Shown here: piece after piece, positions 1 through 8,900 of the stretch
Layout of the letters: every line of letters starts with the position of its first letter
Numbering within the stretch: the first letter of the stretch is position 1
From: Candidatus Moranbacteria bacterium UBA2282
GTDB lineage: Bacteria; Patescibacteriota; Minisyncoccia; Moranbacterales; UBA2206
Direction of reading: 5' to 3'
NCBI GenBank assembly: GCA_002345745.1
Contig: DDWQ01000005.1
Span: 15,293 to 79,292, forward strand
Length of the DNA: 64,000 bases
Program-made: the position numbers and the translations under genes
Notes under the pieces: generated by a model
Told to the model about the DNA's origin: nothing
The model's input: only the letters and a program-made list of their open reading frames with translations
Databases searched by the model: none

Positions 1-356
1 ATCAACAAATTTCTGATGTTAAGATTAGTGCAGAAAATTATGCCGAGCTGATTGGGCTTTTAGCAGACGGCATTATAAATTCCAGTGCCGGTCAAATTGT
101 CTTAGAGGAAATGTATGCCACCGGTGGTGACCCTTCGCAAATTATTGAAGCGAAAAATTTAGCGCAAATGGATGACTCTGGGGAACTTGAAAAAATTGTA
201 GCAGAAGTTTTGGCGAAAAATCAAAAATCAGTGGATGATTTCAAGGCTGGTAAGCAAAATGCACTGCAATTTTTGATGGGGCAAGTTATGTCGGCATCGA
301 AGGGGAAAGCGAATCCTAAAATGGTAATAGATTCATTGAAAAATAAATTAGGGTAA
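1..356 (+). CDS. gatB: GatB C-terminus (Asp/Glu-tRNA amidotransferase subunit B), partial
   Basis: The reading frame is open from base 3 and runs off the left edge, so only about 117 C-terminal residues are visible. GatB is the tRNA-binding and kinase-like subunit of the GatCAB complex, which amidates Glu-tRNA(Gln) and Asp-tRNA(Asn). The visible part is the helical YqeY-like tail, recognised by the family phrases INSSAGQIVLEEMYATGG and QFLMGQVMSASKGKANP and by the usual end near residue KNKLG. The catalytic N-terminal part lies outside the window. The internal ATG at 111 is not the true start. A small unknown gene follows after 26 bp. Confidence 0.93.
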   Translation, partial: QQISDVKISAENYAELIGLLADGIINSSAGQIVLEEMYATGGDPSQIIEAKNLAQMDDSGELEKIVAEVLAKNQKSVDDFKAGKQNALQFLMGQVMSASKGKANPKMVIDSLKNKLG

Positions 357-382
357 AAATTTTTAAGTATTAAGAAAAAAAT

Positions 383-694
383 ATGGAAGGAATGCAATTT
401 TCAGTAGCTGAAATTAAAAAACCAATCCAAGAATCTGGATATAGGAGTGTTTGGGATAGGGTTTCCGAAAGCGCTCTTCAGATATTGCAAAAAGATAGAA
501 ATCTTGAAAATGATCCAGCTCTTTTAACTAGGGTGGAAGAAATTTTAAGCGACCCATCTTTTAAAGAAAAAGTAACTCAAATTTGGACTGAACAAGTTAT
601 GAAAAAAGGCGGTGTTGACAGTGATCCGAAAAAACAAGATGAGCTATGGGCAAACGGACTAGCTATCAGGATAAAAGATATGATTGATAATTAG
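383..694 (+). CDS. Small hypothetical protein (103 aa)
   Basis: Not recognised. It is a soluble, charged, mostly helical 103-residue protein with no signal peptide, membrane segment or cysteine motif. A segment around residues 30-60 (ENDPALLTRVEEILSDPSF) resembles a small helical repeat. It starts 26 bp after gatB on the same strand and is probably co-transcribed with it. There is no clear SD (AAAAATATGGAAG). The ORF is uninterrupted and not a shadow of another gene. It ends about 50 bp before the convergent miaA. Confidence 0.6.
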   Translation: MEGMQFSVAEIKKPIQESGYRSVWDRVSESALQILQKDRNLENDPALLTRVEEILSDPSFKEKVTQIWTEQVMKKGGVDSDPKKQDELWANGLAIRIKDMIDN

Positions 695-743
695 TTTAGC
701 CCGTCTTTATTAAAAAGGGATTGGAGAAAATCTCAGTTTTTAA

Positions 744-1730
744 TTATTTCATAAACTTCGCCACTTCTTTTTGCATATCGGAATATTTTTCTAGCCAGAT
801 GATTCGCTTGTCTTTGGAAAACCAAGTCATCTGGCGTTTGGCGTAATCTTTTTCCGCCAGATAGACTTTTTCGTAGAGCTCTTCTAGTATGATTTTCTTT
901 TGCAAGTATTCCGGCATCCAAAAATAGCCCAAGCCGAAGCTCTGGATTTTTTCCCAACTCAATCCTTGTCGGTGGAGTTTTTCCGTTTCTGCTAGCATTC
1001 CATCGCTCCAGCGTGCATCTAGACGTGCTTTGATTCTGGCGTGCAGGGTTTCTTTCGGTACGGAGACCCCGATTTGCAAAAATTGGTATTTGGTATTTGG
1101 TATTTGGTATTTTGTATCTGGAACATGTCCGAGTGATCCGCAAATTTCGATAGCTCTGATTAAACGAACTTTATTTTTAGCATCAATATCCTTTGCGCGT
1201 CTTGGGTCGAGTTTTTTTAATCGAGAAAATAATTCTTCTGTTGATTCTTTGTCTAATTCTTTACGCAACTGCCAATCTGGTTCAACTTCCGGATAAGCGA
1301 TGTTGTCCACAATCGATTTGATCCAGAAACCGGTGCCACCGCACAAAATCGGCAGCTTGCCACGGCGCAAAATGTCTGCGATAACTTTATCTGCTTGTTG
1401 CTTAAACTCAGCAGCGCTGAAAGTGTCTTGAGGATTAACAATATCAATCATATAATGCGGAATGCCTTCAGACATAAAAATATCTTTTGTATTTTGTATC
1501 TTGTATTTTGTATCTTGTTTGGTGCTTGGTGTTTGGTGTTTGATGTTTGCATCCCTGATGACTTTACCAGTGCCTATGTCCATTCCACGATAAATCTGCC
1601 GTGAATCCACGGACACGATTTCACCATCAAATTCTCGAGCAAGTTTAATCGCCACTGCGGATTTTCCGGCTGAAGTTGGACCTAATATCACAACAATTTT
1701 GTTTGATTGTATTTTTTTGATAGATGTCAT
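744..1730 (-). CDS. miaA: tRNA dimethylallyltransferase MiaA
   Basis: Transfers a dimethylallyl group to N6 of A37 in tRNAs reading UNN codons; it is the substrate step for MiaB, encoded directly upstream on the same strand. Visible motifs are the P-loop GPTSAGKS (residues 17-24), VDSRQIYRGMDIGTGK (41-56), the GIPHYMIDIVNP block (about 89-100) and LCGGTGFW. At 328 aa it is slightly longer than usual because two low-complexity stretches are inserted in frame. One, at about residues 58-86, contains KQDTKYKIQNTKD; the other, at 204-216, is DTKYQIPNTKYQF. Both derive from TTTGGTAT/TTGTATCTTG-type DNA repeats and fall in surface-loop positions. The core motifs are intact, so the protein is probably functional. 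Confidence 0.93.
   Translation of the reverse strand: MTSIKKIQSNKIVVILGPTSAGKSAVAIKLAREFDGEIVSVDSRQIYRGMDIGTGKVIRDANIKHQTPSTKQDTKYKIQNTKDIFMSEGIPHYMIDIVNPQDTFSAAEFKQQADKVIADILRRGKLPILCGGTGFWIKSIVDNIAYPEVEPDWQLRKELDKESTEELFSRLKKLDPRRAKDIDAKNKVRLIRAIEICGSLGHVPDTKYQIPNTKYQFLQIGVSVPKETLHARIKARLDARWSDGMLAETEKLHRQGLSWEKIQSFGLGYFWMPEYLQKKIILEELYEKVYLAEKDYAKRQMTWFSKDKRIIWLEKYSDMQKEVAKFMK
1080..1123. repeat. TTTGGTAT tandem repeat inside miaA
   Basis: Three to four copies of the 7-bp unit TTTGGTA run into TTTTGTATCTGG. On the coding (minus) strand they translate as DTKYQIPNTKYQF within MiaA. The length keeps the reading frame. The same repeat family occurs at 1485-1545 and before rnc at 19783-19804. 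Confidence 0.8.
1485..1545. repeat. TTGTAT(T/C)TTG tandem repeat inside miaA
   Basis: Repeated TTTTGTAT and CTTGTAT units grade into TTGGTGTTTGG units. They encode the insert between GTGKVI and SEGIPHYM of MiaA, a place where the family normally has only a few residues. The frame is kept. The composition matches the repeat at 1080-1123. Confidence 0.75.
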
Positions 1731-1816
1731 AACTAATTTCTAACTATATTTTTTGGATGCTCAAATTTTTAATTTCCAATTTTAAATTTTTGAAATAATG
1801 ATTAATGACTAAATTT
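1731..1816. repeat. AT-rich spacer of the TTTTTAATTTCCAATTT family
   Basis: The miaA-miaB gap holds short AT-rich units (CAAATTTTTAATTTCC, AATTTTAAATTTTTG). They resemble the in-frame insert in miaB (2835-2895) and the spacer after the dnaE start (9480-9593). No promoter or terminator stands out. Confidence 0.5.
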
Positions 1817-3232
1817 TTAAACCAGCTCTCCTTCCAAATTCCAAATATTGGCCTTCGTAATTTTCACTTTCGCAAATTGTCCGACGAGATTTTTCTTAGA
1901 AGAAATTATTTTCACATTTTTGCCAGTGCGGGTTTTGCCGAAATATATATTATTTTTTTCTTTTCTTGCCACGTGGTCCGATTTGTCGGACTTTACGTGG
2001 TCGATCAACACTTCCTGCACGGTATTTTTATATTTTTTATTATGGGCGAAAGTGGTTTTTTTCAGAATTTCATTTAGGAATTGTTCTCGGTGTTCTTTTT
2101 CGGTCTTGGAAACATCATCTTTCATCTTCCAAGCAACTGTGCCGGGGCGGGGTGAAAATTGACCGAAGAAAACTAGATCATATTTGGCTTTGTGCATAAT
2201 TTCCGCGGACTGCATAAATTGCTTTTTAGTTTCACCGGGGAAACCGACAATAATGTCAGAAGTCAACGCAAACGGTGTATTAGGTTTATACGCTTTAAAG
2301 GAAATTTTTATTTTTCTAACTAAATTCAGATAATGCTTAATGGTGTATTTGCGATTCATTTTTTGCAAAATTTCATCTGAACCGGACTGAATTGGTAGAT
2401 GTACCAACTCACACACTTTTCTTGATTTGGCAATTACTTCAATCAGTTCGTCCGACATATCTTTCGGATGTGAAGACACAAATTGAATCCAAAATTTTCC
2501 AGGAATAGCATTGATTTTTTTAAGCAACTGCGGAAAACTTACGGTTCTGTAGGGGTGAAACCCCTTTGTAGGGGTTTCACCCCTGCTGTCACAATAGCTG
2601 TTCACATTTTGTCCCAAGAGCGTAATTGATTTGTAACCATCTTTGATCAAGTCTTTTATTTCAGTAATTATTTCAGTGGCTGGGCGGGAAGTCTCACGAC
2701 CGCGAGCATAGGGAACAACGCAATAGGAGCAGAAGTTATTACAGCCGGTCATTATCGGAACAAAAGCCTGGAAGGCGTTGGTATATTGGGGATTAATAGA
2801 CAGATAATCAATGTTTTCTTTAGTCAGGTGGTTATTGCTTTGTTCCGAAATTTTCAATTTTAAATTTTCAATTTTTAATGAATTTTCAATGACAAAATTT
2901 TCAAACAATCCAAATTTGTTGATTGGAAAAAATAAATCCACCTTATTTTTCAGTCTTCGTTGCACATCTTTGCGATTGGCGAGGCAACCAGTTAAAACAA
3001 TCTGCAGTGGTTTTTTTTCCGCCACAGATTTCTTTTTGAGATTATGGATTTGTCCATAGACGCGGTCTTCTGCCATTTGTCGCACGCCACAAGTATTAAA
3101 AATAACTAAATCAGCCTCCGCAATCTTTGAGGCTAGCTTGTAATTTCGATCTTCCAAGAATCCCGCAATTCGCTCGGAATCGGAAATATTCATTTGGCAA
3201 CCGAAAGTTTTGATAAAATATTTTTTAGACAT
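1817..3232 (-). CDS. miaB: tRNA-2-methylthio-N6-dimethylallyladenosine synthase MiaB
   Basis: Radical-SAM methylthiotransferase that converts i6A37 to ms2i6A37 in tRNA, acting after MiaA. The UPF0004 domain cysteines are C12, C48 and C83. The radical-SAM triad CNNFCSYC is at 164-171, and a C-terminal TRAM-like segment ends the protein. At 471 aa it is longer than the usual 430-450 because of two in-frame inserts. Residues about 115-134 (IENSLKIENLKLKISEQ) are encoded by an AT-rich repeat. Residues about 215-230 are encoded by a perfect 15-bp inverted repeat placed between LLGQNVNSY and FPQLLKKI. Cluster ligands and the active-site phrases are intact, so it is probably functional. The gene is 86 bp upstream of miaA. 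Confidence 0.94.
   Translation of the reverse strand: MSKKYFIKTFGCQMNISDSERIAGFLEDRNYKLASKIAEADLVIFNTCGVRQMAEDRVYGQIHNLKKKSVAEKKPLQIVLTGCLANRKDVQRRLKNKVDLFFPINKFGLFENFVIENSLKIENLKLKISEQSNNHLTKENIDYLSINPQYTNAFQAFVPIMTGCNNFCSYCVVPYARGRETSRPATEIITEIKDLIKDGYKSITLLGQNVNSYCDSRGETPTKGFHPYRTVSFPQLLKKINAIPGKFWIQFVSSHPKDMSDELIEVIAKSRKVCELVHLPIQSGSDEILQKMNRKYTIKHYLNLVRKIKISFKAYKPNTPFALTSDIIVGFPGETKKQFMQSAEIMHKAKYDLVFFGQFSPRPGTVAWKMKDDVSKTEKEHREQFLNEILKKTTFAHNKKYKNTVQEVLIDHVKSDKSDHVARKEKNNIYFGKTRTGKNVKIISSKKNLVGQFAKVKITKANIWNLEGELV
2551..2584. repeat. Perfect 15-bp inverted repeat inside miaB
   Basis: AGGGGTGAAACCCCT (2551-2565) and its exact reverse complement (2570-2584) flank a 4-nt loop. The element is GC-rich in an AT-rich gene and translates in frame within MiaB. 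It looks like a GTAGGGG-type interspersed palindrome that inserted without breaking the frame. Confidence 0.9.
2835..2895. repeat. AT-rich TTTTCAATTTTAAA repeat inside miaB
   Basis: Units of TTTTCAATTTTAAA and TTTTCAATTTTTAATG are tandemly arranged and read in frame as the ENLKLKI-like insert of MiaB. The same type of sequence forms spacers at 1740-1800 and 9480-9593. Confidence 0.7.
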
Positions 3233-3288
3233 ATAGACGATTAAAAATGAAAATTATGGCTTAAAAAAGCCAAAAATAGTATTAGTTG

Positions 3289-3317
3289 TTGACAAGTTAG
3301 ATTTTTTATGCAATAAT
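3289..3317 (+). promoter_or_regulatory. Sigma-70-like promoter of the 99-aa gene
   Basis: TTGACA at 3289-3294 and AATAAT at 3312-3317 are separated by 17 bp. They lie about 90 bp upstream of the start codon at 3409. Confidence 0.6.
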
Positions 3318-3408
3318 ACTAGATAGGTACTTATAAAATTTAAAAATAGAGCGTCATATGACAATGTCAATTATGGCGTAAAATCAACAAAAAAACAAGG
3401 AGTACAAG

Positions 3409-3708
3409 ATGGCTGCAGAAGAGAAATACAAGAAGACAATGCTGATATTAAATCCAATCGCAATTCGGTGGGCAATCGAATTCATTTTGTTTGAGAATCA
3501 AACAACGATGAATGTAAGATCACTCGATATGGGCGGTTGGTTTACCTGCAAAATTAATTTGAGAAGGCTAAAGAGATGGTTTGACCGTCATGGGTGCGAC
3601 GTCTGTGAAATTCCTATTTTTCAGGTTGTCTTAAATGACAGTTCAGTACCAGTTAAAAAAATAACTGAAAAAAATATCAACAAGATAAGCTTTCCTGCTT
3701 GTCTTTGA
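3409..3708 (+). CDS. Hypothetical protein (99 aa), autonomous unit
   Basis: Not recognised. Basic, soluble 99-residue protein with two cysteines close together (GCDVCEIP) and one earlier (FTCKI). No signal peptide or membrane segment. A strong SD (AAGGAG, 8 bp before ATG), its own sigma-70-like promoter and a terminator make it a stand-alone unit between two minus-strand genes. Core genes nearby lack such SDs, so it belongs to the SD-bearing gene style described in the findings. Confidence 0.65.
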   Translation: MAAEEKYKKTMLILNPIAIRWAIEFILFENQTTMNVRSLDMGGWFTCKINLRRLKRWFDRHGCDVCEIPIFQVVLNDSSVPVKKITEKNINKISFPACL

Positions 3709-3713
3709 TGGGC

Positions 3714-3754
3714 AAAAACCGGGAGTTCTGCAACAGCAGGACATCCGGTTTTTA
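3714..3754. terminator. Bidirectional intrinsic terminator
   Basis: AAAAACCGG (3714-3722) pairs with CCGGTTTTT (3745-3753) around a partly paired loop. T-runs on both strands let it end the 99-aa gene (+) and thrS (-). Confidence 0.8.
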
Positions 3755-3769
3755 TATTGCTACAGAAGT

Positions 3770-5527
3770 CTATTTTTTATCTTGAATCTCAGCTACAATT
3801 TTTTCTATAAATTCATCTACGTTTGTCACTGTCTGATCTTTTGTCCCTCTTGGACGCACGGCGACGGTTTGCGATTCCATTTCTTTTTCTCCAACCACAA
3901 GCATATATGGGATTTTTTGTTTGTCGGCGTTACGAATTCTTTTGCCCAAACTTTCTGCGGTCGCATCAACCTCAGCACGTACGCCAGCTGCTAGCAGTTT
4001 GTTTTTCACATCTTGCGCATAGGCGCCAAACTTTTCTTCGGAAACTGGAATAATCATTACTTGCACAGGGGAGAGCCAAGTTGGAAAGGCACCAGCAAAA
4101 TGTTCAATGATAAGAGTAAAAAATCTTTCATAGGATCCGAGAATTGCTCGATGAACCATAACAGGTGAAACTTTTTCTCCGTTTTCATCTGTATATTCAA
4201 GTCCAAATCTTTTTGGAGTGGCGAAATCAATTTGAACTGTAGGAATTTGGATTTCTCGTCCAGCTACATCTTTAAATATAAAGTCTAGTTTAGGACCATA
4301 TAGAGCTGCTTCTCCTTCACATTTTTTTGCCTTAAGATTCATTTCATCTGAAATTTCCTGAAGCATTGTTTCGCACTTATCCCAATCCTCAGTTTCCCCA
4401 ATATATTTTTCTGGATGTTCATAATCTCGAACTGAAAGTGAAACCCAATGATTTTCCCATAATCCTAGTGCGGTATAGAAATCCTGAATTATGTTAACCA
4501 TATTTTTTATCTCGTCTTTCACTTGGTCAACACGGCAAAAGGAATGACCATCTTCAACTGTGATTGCATAGACTCTTGATAGACCACTAACCTCGCCAGT
4601 TTTTTCTGCTCGGTATTGCTTATCTGATTCCATATATCTGATTGGAAGATCTTTATAGGATCTAGTTCTTGAAGCATAAATTTGTGTTTGGTGAGGACAT
4701 TGTACTGGCTTTAAAACTAAATTGTGTTTTTTTTCTGAAGTGACATGAAATAATTCATCGCCAAATTTTTTTGCATGCCCTGATATTTCAAAAAGTTCTT
4801 CTTTGGCTAGAGATGGTGTTGATACTTTTTGAAATCCATATTTTCTACAAACTCCTTCAATGTGTTTTTGCAATTCATCTTTTATAATGGTTCCTTTCGG
4901 AGTATAGAGGGGCAGTCCTGGACCAACTAAATCGGAAAAGCAAAATAGATCTAATTCTTTGCCTAGTTTTCGATGGTCTCTCTTTTCCGCTTCCTCTATT
5001 ATATGCAGATATTCTTTCAATTCATTTTTAGTTTCAAACACCACGCCATAAATTCGTTGCATCTGTTTGTTTTTTTCGTTAGCTCGCCAATAGGCACCAG
5101 AAATTTTTGTTAGTTTCATAGCGTCGGCTCTGATTTCACCAGTTGAATCAAGATGTGGTCCAGAGCAAAGATCAACAAATTGGCCGGATTTATAGACGGT
5201 AATTTTTTCACCACTTGTAGCTAGTTCTGAAATTAATTCTAATTTATAATCTTGTCCAAGTTTAGCGAAATCATTTTTGGCATCAGTGGCGGAAATTTCT
5301 GCTTTCTCAAAAGGGTGATTGGCTTGAATTATTTTTGCCATTTTGTTTTCCAAAATTTCCAAATCTTCCGGGATGAGAGTTCGCGGTAAATCAAAATCAT
5401 AGTAAAAACCATTCTCAAGAGCTGGACCAGTGCCAAACTTGGCTTCTGGAAACATTTCTAAAACGGCAGCAGCTAGGACATGTGCGGTAGAGTGGCGAAG
5501 AATTTCCAATTTGTTTTGTTCGTTCAT
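3770..5527 (-). CDS. thrS: Threonyl-tRNA synthetase without TGS domain
   Basis: Class II synthetase that charges tRNA(Thr). The protein begins directly at the second, editing-type domain (RHSTAHVLAAAV) and lacks the roughly 60-residue N-terminal TGS domain of the usual 640-aa enzyme, which accounts for the 585 aa. The catalytic core includes motif 2 around YRAEKTGEVSGLSRVYAI and motif 3 around VMVHRAILGSYERFF. The anticodon-binding domain ends the protein (VMIIPVSEEKFGAYA). The ATG at 5527 has no SD. A long structured leader with a T-box-like element lies upstream, which suggests regulation by tRNA charging. Confidence 0.93.
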   Translation of the reverse strand: MNEQNKLEILRHSTAHVLAAAVLEMFPEAKFGTGPALENGFYYDFDLPRTLIPEDLEILENKMAKIIQANHPFEKAEISATDAKNDFAKLGQDYKLELISELATSGEKITVYKSGQFVDLCSGPHLDSTGEIRADAMKLTKISGAYWRANEKNKQMQRIYGVVFETKNELKEYLHIIEEAEKRDHRKLGKELDLFCFSDLVGPGLPLYTPKGTIIKDELQKHIEGVCRKYGFQKVSTPSLAKEELFEISGHAKKFGDELFHVTSEKKHNLVLKPVQCPHQTQIYASRTRSYKDLPIRYMESDKQYRAEKTGEVSGLSRVYAITVEDGHSFCRVDQVKDEIKNMVNIIQDFYTALGLWENHWVSLSVRDYEHPEKYIGETEDWDKCETMLQEISDEMNLKAKKCEGEAALYGPKLDFIFKDVAGREIQIPTVQIDFATPKRFGLEYTDENGEKVSPVMVHRAILGSYERFFTLIIEHFAGAFPTWLSPVQVMIIPVSEEKFGAYAQDVKNKLLAAGVRAEVDATAESLGKRIRNADKQKIPYMLVVGEKEMESQTVAVRPRGTKDQTVTNVDEFIEKIVAEIQDKK

Positions 5528-5611
5528 AATTTTTTGTAAAATAATTATTTAAATAGGGCTGATCCTGAGTGCTCGCGATTTGTTTTTTCTGGCTGAATTA
5601 AAAATTTAGAG

Positions 5612-5775
5612 AAAAACAAAAATGCCAAAAAATTATCTGATTTCGAGGTCCGACGATGCTGTCGGGCGGTTCCACTCGAATTCCCATAATTTTTGGGCAC
5701 TTTATTGACCAGATTCGTCAGGTCCTACGGAGATTACGCGGTTGGTAGCCGTTTCAAATATCTCATTTGTTTGTA
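5612..5775 (-). promoter_or_regulatory. Candidate T-box leader of thrS
   Basis: On the minus strand the leader contains TGGAACC (5668-5674), matching the T-box bulge UGGNACC. It is flanked by helix A1 TTCGAG/CTCGAA (5675-5680 with 5642-5647), with a CCGAC/GTCGG helix inside. An outer 14-bp stem (5686-5699 with 5623-5636, one mismatch) is followed by TTTTTGTTTTT, as in a terminator. Upstream, GAGAT/ATCTC (5760-5764 with 5730-5734) encloses CGGCTACCAACCG, where ACC could be a Thr specifier codon. Stem I would be unusually short. Leader size, gene context and bulge sequence support a T-box, but no covariance test was run. Confidence 0.5.
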
Positions 5776-5780
5776 TCATC

Positions 5781-5809
5781 AGTATAATACGAAAGCTCTT
5801 TGCTTGCAA
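5781..5809 (-). promoter_or_regulatory. Promoter of the thrS leader
   Basis: On the minus strand TTGCAA (5804-5809) and TATACT (5781-5786) are 17 bp apart. Transcription would start near 5774 and give a leader of about 245 nt before thrS. Between this promoter and the dnaE stop (5810-5901) no gene is seen. Confidence 0.65.
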
Positions 5810-5901
5810 GTGTGGGAGTTTTTAGGAGCTAGTGGAGAAACGCACTAACGCCAAGGCGCGGAATTATTTTTCTTTCACGCTCTTAAGTCCTTTTGTATTT
5901 G

Positions 5902-8900
5902 TTAAAAGATGGATATTTTTGCTTCCGGCAGAATATTTTTCAGGTTACTCTCTAGACTGTCGGTTTGCGCAATGCAATAGGCTGTTTCTAGTTTCTGATT
6001 GTTGATAGAAAGAAAAACTTTCATCACGCCAGCTTCACAACGGTCAAAATATTGCGAAAGTTTTTTCAGCACTTCTTGGTCAGAATTAGCTGGCAGGGTA
6101 ATAATTATTTTTGTGGCATCAATTTTCCTCTCAGTTATTTTTTCATTGTGCTTGCGTGTGGCCAAGACACGGCTGAATTTTTCCACTTCCGCTGGATTGA
6201 CGATGGTAACCGTATCACACAAAATTTTGAAAGTGCCATCTTTATCAGAAATTTTTCCGCCAACCAAAATCACTTTATCTTCTTCCCAAATTGATCCCGT
6301 AGCATCAAGTATTTTTGGAAAAACAAGAATTTCCATTGATGCTTCTGTGTCTTCAATGGTTACAAACAACATAGTTTTTTGGGTTTTCAAATAAATTTTA
6401 TGAATTTTGGAAATAACTCCGCCAACATTGATATTTTGTCCAACATGAGAAGAATTGATATCCTTGATCGGCACACCCATCTGCTCAAAATAATCTTTGT
6501 ACTCGCGGGCAGGATGATCGCTAATATAGAGTCCCATTAGTTCCTTTTCCCAACTCAGACGTTGCTTTTTAGTAGCGGGCTCACATTCAAGCATAGCAAT
6601 TTCTGGTAGGGCAATTTCAGCAGAACTAAAAAGACTGCCTTGTTGCGAATTTTGATTTTTCTGAAAAGTTTTGGAATGGGAAATTATATTTTCAACAGAC
6701 GCGATGATTTGATTGCGTTCTCCCAGTCCTTCCAGCGCACCAACTTTAGCCAAAGCATCAATTGATTTTTTATTCAAATCTTTAGTTTGCACTCTTTCAA
6801 CAAAATCAGTTAGATTTTTGAATTTGCCACCTTTTTTTCGCTCGATCACAATTTCATGTGCCACATTGTGCCCAACATTTTTGATGGCGTTGAGTCCAAA
6901 TCTAATTCTAGATTTTTTAGTTTCCGGATCAACCCCCACACTGAAATTATCCTTGTTTGTTTCATTGGGTAAAATTGTATCTAGCGCGTTATTATTTTTG
7001 GTGTCGGGGTAAATAATTACTGCAAATTCTTCAAAACTTTCATTGATGTGCGGTGCCATAACTTCAATACCCATATCACGACATTCAGACACTTCAATTG
7101 CTACGCGATCAATTTTGTCTTGGTCAGAAGTGAGAAGAGCAGCCATAAAAGGTGCTGGAAAATGTGCTTTCAGATAAGCAGTTTGATAACCAATAAGTCC
7201 ATAGCAAGCAGCATGACTCCTGTTAAAACCGTAACCCGCAAATGGCTCGATATATTCAAAAACTTTTTCACCAATTTTGCGATCCACGCCTTGCGTGACA
7301 CAACCTTCAATGAATTTTATTTTTTGCTCAGCAATCAGTGCAAAAATTTTCTTGCCCATCGCTTTGCGCAAAACATCCGCTTCACCCATAGAAAATCCAG
7401 CCAAATCACGCGCGATTTGCATAACCTGTTCTTGATAGACAGCGACGCCATAAGTTTTTTTGAGAATTGGTTCTAGATTTGGATGCAGGTAGGACATTTT
7501 TTTTTCGCCGTGTTTTCGTGCGATGAAGTCTGGGATCCAATCCATTGGTCCTGGGCGATAGAGTGCTACCATCGCGATAATATCCTCTAATTCAGTGGGC
7601 TTCAAAAGTTTTAAGTATCTTTTCATACCAGAACTTTCCAATTGGAACACCCCAGTGGTTTCAGCTTTCTGCAACAGTTCAAAAGCTTTAGCATCATCTA
7701 GTGGAATAGTGTCGATATCAATTTCAATTCCTTCTAATTTTTTGACAATACGCAAAGTGTTTTGCATAATAGTAAGATTTTTTAGTCCTAAGAAGTCCAT
7801 TTTAAGCAGACCAATTTTTTCTACGAAACTAGATTTAGTTGAAGATGAATATTGGGTTACAGTTCCGCCATTCTCGCCAGTTTTGGTGATGTTTTGCAGT
7901 GGAGTATATTCAGTTACAGGTTCTTTAGTGATAACCACCCCACAAGCATGCATTGAAGCATGACGAATTACACCCTCTAAACGTTTAGCGCTATCAATGA
8001 GTTTTTTTGCACCGGGATCCATACCATAAAAATCTTTAAACTCTTTGGATTCTTCCAGAGCTTCTTCAATAGTGGAAAATTGTGGAATGAGCTTAGCCGT
8101 AGCATCACAAAAAGCATAAGGGATACCTAGCGCTCGTCCGGCATCACGAATCGCAGCGCGTGCTGCCATAGTTCCAAAGGTGATGATTTGGGCAACATGG
8201 TCGTTGCCATATTTTCGGCGAACATATTGCAGAACTTCATCTCGTCGGTCGTCAGCAAAGTCCATATCGACATCAGGCATTGAGACACGTTCTGGATTTA
8301 GAAATCTTTCAAACAGTAAATCATATTTAATTGGGTCTATATTGGTGATACCAACAAGATAGGAAACAAAACTTCCAGCGGCACTGCCACGACCCGGTCC
8401 AACGACGATACCTTGGCTACGAGCCCAATTGGTAAAATCCTGGACGATTAGAAAGTATGAAGCGTAACCGGTTTTTTCAATAACACTCATTTCATAATCC
8501 ATACGTTTTCTGTGTTCACTGGTAATGTCGTCGCCAAATCTTTTAATTAGTCCGTCTTCGCAAAGTTTTTCTAAATATGTTTGAGCAGTGAAGCCTTCTG
8601 GAAAATCAAAATGAGGGAGTTGGGTTTCGCCTAATTTAATTTCCAGATTACATTTATCGACAATTTCTTGGGTATTACTGATCGCCTCAGGAATGTGGGC
8701 GAAATGTGCGGCCATTTCTTCGGGACTTTTCAGATATAATTCAAAATCCATTAAACTCATACGGTCTTTCATTTCGACAGTTTTATTGGTTTGAATGCAT
8801 AATAGGATGTCTTGAATTTCTGCGTCTTCTTTTTTGATATAGTGAATATCATTAGTAGCAACTATTTTGATGCCAAGTTTTTTAGAGAGTTTAATAATAC

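Noticed and set aside
733..1143. 136-aa minus-strand ORF overlapping miaA
   Set aside because: It is another frame of miaA, whose motifs are unambiguous.
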